Assembly: GCA_017958765.1 (NCBI GenBank)
Contig: JAGDBY010000070.1
Span: forward strand, 1-8,507
Reading direction: 5' to 3'
Source of the DNA: Bacteroidales bacterium
GTDB lineage: Bacteria; Bacteroidota; Bacteroidia; Bacteroidales; UBA932
DNA: 8,507 nucleotides
Below the pieces are notes generated by a model. That model ran no database searches. It worked only from the letters and a program-made list of their open reading frames with translations, and was not told the origin of the DNA. Position numbers and translations under genes: made by a program. Of this stretch, positions 6,661-8,507 are shown piece after piece (positions within the stretch are counted from its first letter, which is position 1; the number at the start of each line of letters is the position of its first letter).

Positions 6661-7677
6661 CTAATTGAAGTACTGTATGTTTTTCTTGTTGACTATCACG
6701 TATATCACTATCGGGGCTCCTATAATAGGAGTGATGGCGTTCAAAGGGAGAATTGTGTTTGTCCCCGGAATCACCGTAAACAGGTTGCAAAGCAGGGCTA
6801 TGCAGGCTCCGGAGAATATAGTGACCGGCACCAGATGGTTGTGGTTGGAGGTCCCCAGCAGAAGCCTTGCTATGTGAGGCACAGCCAGGCCGATGAATGA
6901 AATCGGTCCGCAGAATGCAGTCACCACGGCTATCAGCAGTCCGGTGCACAGGAGAATCATCATTCTGGTCACCTTGATGTTCACTCCCAGATTCTCGGCA
7001 TACTGCTCTCCGAGAAGGTAGGCGTTGAGAGGTTTAATGAGCAGAACGGAAAGGATGAGCCCCACGATGCAGGCGCAGCTGAAGAACGGCAGTTTCTCGA
7101 TCGATACGCTGCTGAAGTCGCCCATTCCCCACATCACGTACTGGTGAACCTTGTCGACCGAAGCGTGGTAATTGAGGATGGAGATGGCCGAAGAGGCTAT
7201 GTATCCGATCATTATTCCTATAATCAGCAACATAACGTTGCTCTTCACCCTTCTTGAGAAGAGGATGATTATGATCAGAATAGCAAAAGCGCCTGCAAGG
7301 GCGGCCATCACGGTGGCAACATAGCCGGCAATCGAGCCGATGCCTCCGGTGAGGAGCATAATTATGGCCACACCCAGGTTGGCTCCGTCACTGATACCCA
7401 GAATCGACGGTCCCGCGAGAGGATTCCTGAAAAGGGTCTGTAACAGCAATCCGCTGACAGCCAGAGAAGCTCCTCCGAAGAGGGCCGTCACCGCCTGCGG
7501 TATTCTGGTATTGAGAATGATGAAAGACCACGCTTTGTTGCTGCTCTGACCGTCACCGAACAGGATGTTGAAAATCTCCCGCAGAGGGATCTTCACTGCA
7601 CCGTACCCTATGTTGAAGGCGAAGAGAAGAAGTAACGCAATTACAAGGAGAATATATGTAGCCCTGTGTTTTCTCAT
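6661..7677 (-). CDS. btuC: ABC transporter permease BtuC (FecCD family, cobalamin import)
   Basis: This 338-residue protein forms the inner-membrane channel of the importer, presumably as a homodimer bound to two BtuD subunits. It has about ten hydrophobic segments, the first at 8-26. It also carries the family's conserved blocks: RIPQAVTALFGGASLAVSG (58-76), LLQTLFRNPLAGPSILGISD (78-97), and GPISFIGLAVPHIARLLLG (257-275), which includes the region contacting the ATPase. The closing segment is PLNAITPIIGAPIVIYVI (311-328). Length matches the family (about 330). The ATG overlaps the stop of the upstream hydrolase gene as ATGA, and btuD follows after a single base, so the three are tightly coupled. 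Substrate is inferred from context because FecCD permeases for haem, iron chelates and B12 look alike. Confidence 0.9.
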   Translation of the reverse strand: MRKHRATYILLVIALLLLFAFNIGYGAVKIPLREIFNILFGDGQSSNKAWSFIILNTRIPQAVTALFGGASLAVSGLLLQTLFRNPLAGPSILGISDGANLGVAIIMLLTGGIGSIAGYVATVMAALAGAFAILIIIILFSRRVKSNVMLLIIGIMIGYIASSAISILNYHASVDKVHQYVMWGMGDFSSVSIEKLPFFSCACIVGLILSVLLIKPLNAYLLGEQYAENLGVNIKVTRMMILLCTGLLIAVVTAFCGPISFIGLAVPHIARLLLGTSNHNHLVPVTIFSGACIALLCNLFTVIPGTNTILPLNAITPIIGAPIVIYVIVNKKNIQYFN

Positions 7678-8507
7678 TTCTTATCTACTGTCATTAAGTC
7701 GTTCGTAGACCAGTTTAAGACTGATTTAGAATCCATATCCAGTTCGGTAATTGTCTTCTCTATCATATAACGCTTGTTACCCAGAGCATAATCATTGATA
7801 AACTCCATAATAGCGTCATACTCGACGATATTGAAGGCGCTTACTTCGTGCGACCTTCCTTCATATCTGTAGAATACATACGGATATCCGGCCTGCCTGA
7901 ACTGTTTTGAAACTACGTTGGAGCCGAAAAAGCCGATGTTGAAAAACTGTATCTTATCGTATGTTACCAGCCTGTCTTTTGTGCCGTGCAGGAAGAATGT
8001 CGGAGCGGGAGCCTGTTTTGTATAGGTAGGAGCCCCCTTTCTGCTGAAAATGGCGCCGGAGCACGAAACGACTCCCGCAAATCGGAAACCGTACGGCATA
8101 TATGCCACGAATTCAGTGTTGTTGGCCAGCTCATAGTCCATCTGTAGGGCGGTGATTGCCCCTGCGCTTGTTCCGGCCAGAATAATCTTGGATGTGTCCA
8201 CTTTGAGCTCTTCGGCATTGTCTAAAATGTATTTCACAGCAGAATAGACATCCTCTACGGCCATATGGACCGCATCCTCAAGCGGTTTTACCATCCCGAC
8301 GACACCAGCAGTCGTCTTCCCCTTAAGTCCGAGTCTGTAATCGGGGGCTACCGCTACGAAGCCGTCCGATGCAGCCCTTCTGCAGAAACCGGTAACATAA
8401 TTCTCTTTCTGACCGTTTAATATGAAGCCTCCTCCGTAGATATAGATTATGCAAGGATGCAGCGCCGCTCCGTCGCTCGGGAGATATACATCCATCTTCA
8501 GATCGCA
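7674..8507 (-). CDS. Alpha/beta-hydrolase, carboxylesterase-like (5' end outside window)
   Basis: The frame remains open to the window edge. A Met codon at 8493-8495 is probably internal, because the preceding codons encode CDLK, giving DLKMDVYLP, a common early segment of this family. Residue numbers here count from that Met. The protein has an oxyanion-hole motif YGGGF (20-24; usually HGGGF), the nucleophile elbow GTSAG (Ser110), an acid candidate in HGTKD (Asp174) and a histidine in GRSHE (His216). Together they form a complete Ser-Asp-His triad of the esterase/lipase fold, resembling the BD-FAE-like carboxylesterase group. The stop overlaps the btuC start as ATGA, so it is co-transcribed with the importer. 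Its substrate is unknown. The visible part cannot show whether a signal peptide exists, so location is undecided. A role in corrinoid handling is a guess from context; a sugar-ester or xenobiotic esterase is equally compatible with the sequence. Confidence 0.87.
   Translation of the reverse strand, partial: CDLKMDVYLPSDGAALHPCIIYIYGGGFILNGQKENYVTGFCRRAASDGFVAVAPDYRLGLKGKTTAGVVGMVKPLEDAVHMAVEDVYSAVKYILDNAEELKVDTSKIILAGTSAGAITALQMDYELANNTEFVAYMPYGFRFAGVVSCSGAIFSRKGAPTYTKQAPAPTFFLHGTKDRLVTYDKIQFFNIGFFGSNVVSKQFRQAGYPYVFYRYEGRSHEVSAFNIVEYDAIMEFINDYALGNKRYMIEKTITELDMDSKSVLNWSTNDLMTVDKK

Noticed and set aside
6315..6668. Plus-strand open frame of 117 codons opposite btuD
   Set aside because: The btuD motifs on the minus strand are intact, and the antisense product shows no domain or signal.
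6629..6949. Minus-strand open frame of 106 codons across the btuC-btuD junction
   Set aside because: It is an out-of-frame reading of two well-supported genes and gives a low-complexity product without family resemblance.
8493..8495. ATG as the true start of the hydrolase
   Set aside because: The frame continues upstream to the edge with family-like residues (DLK before MDVYLP), and the protein would lack the normal N-terminal part, so the gene is treated as 5'-partial.

Overview
The window reads as a chromosomal vitamin B12 (corrinoid) uptake locus from a member of the Bacteroidota, most likely Bacteroidales. Three things support this. The promoters match the Bacteroidota form (TTG, about 20 bases, TAnnTTTG). 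Genes lack clear Shine-Dalgarno sequences. The outer-membrane step is a BtuB-type TonB-dependent receptor paired with a BtuG-like beta-propeller lipoprotein, a pairing known from gut Bacteroides. I cannot assign a genus.

Layout, left to right. (1) Bases 1-487, minus strand: the N-terminal 162 codons of a secreted C69-family dipeptidase, cut by the window edge. (2) Bases 488-767: an intergenic control region with two back-to-back promoters whose elements interleave, then a cobalamin riboswitch whose closing stem begins about where transcription should start. (3) Bases 768-4975, plus strand: a compact operon btuB (receptor), btuG (surface corrinoid-binding lipoprotein), btuF (periplasmic or membrane-anchored binding protein). 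Spacing is 7 bases, then an 8-base overlap. (4) Bases 4979-8507, minus strand: a second compact operon, transcribed towards the first. In transcription order it holds an alpha/beta-hydrolase (5' end outside the window), btuC (permease), btuD (ATPase) and a YitT-family membrane protein. Successive genes overlap by 4 bases, are separated by 1 base, then overlap by 17 bases.

Together the two operons give a complete route. BtuG captures corrinoid at the surface, BtuB moves it across the outer membrane with TonB energy, BtuF receives it, and BtuCD pumps it across the inner membrane. The riboswitch should turn the btuBGF half down when cobalamin is plentiful. Whether the btuCD half has its own riboswitch cannot be seen, because its promoter lies beyond base 8507.

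The main points for a second look are the esterase-like hydrolase and the YitT protein tightly coupled to btuCD, neither a standard part of B12 import; the split of the pathway into two converging operons with only 3 bases between their stop codons; and the interleaved divergent promoters. I found no mobile element, tRNA, rRNA, CRISPR array or broken gene.
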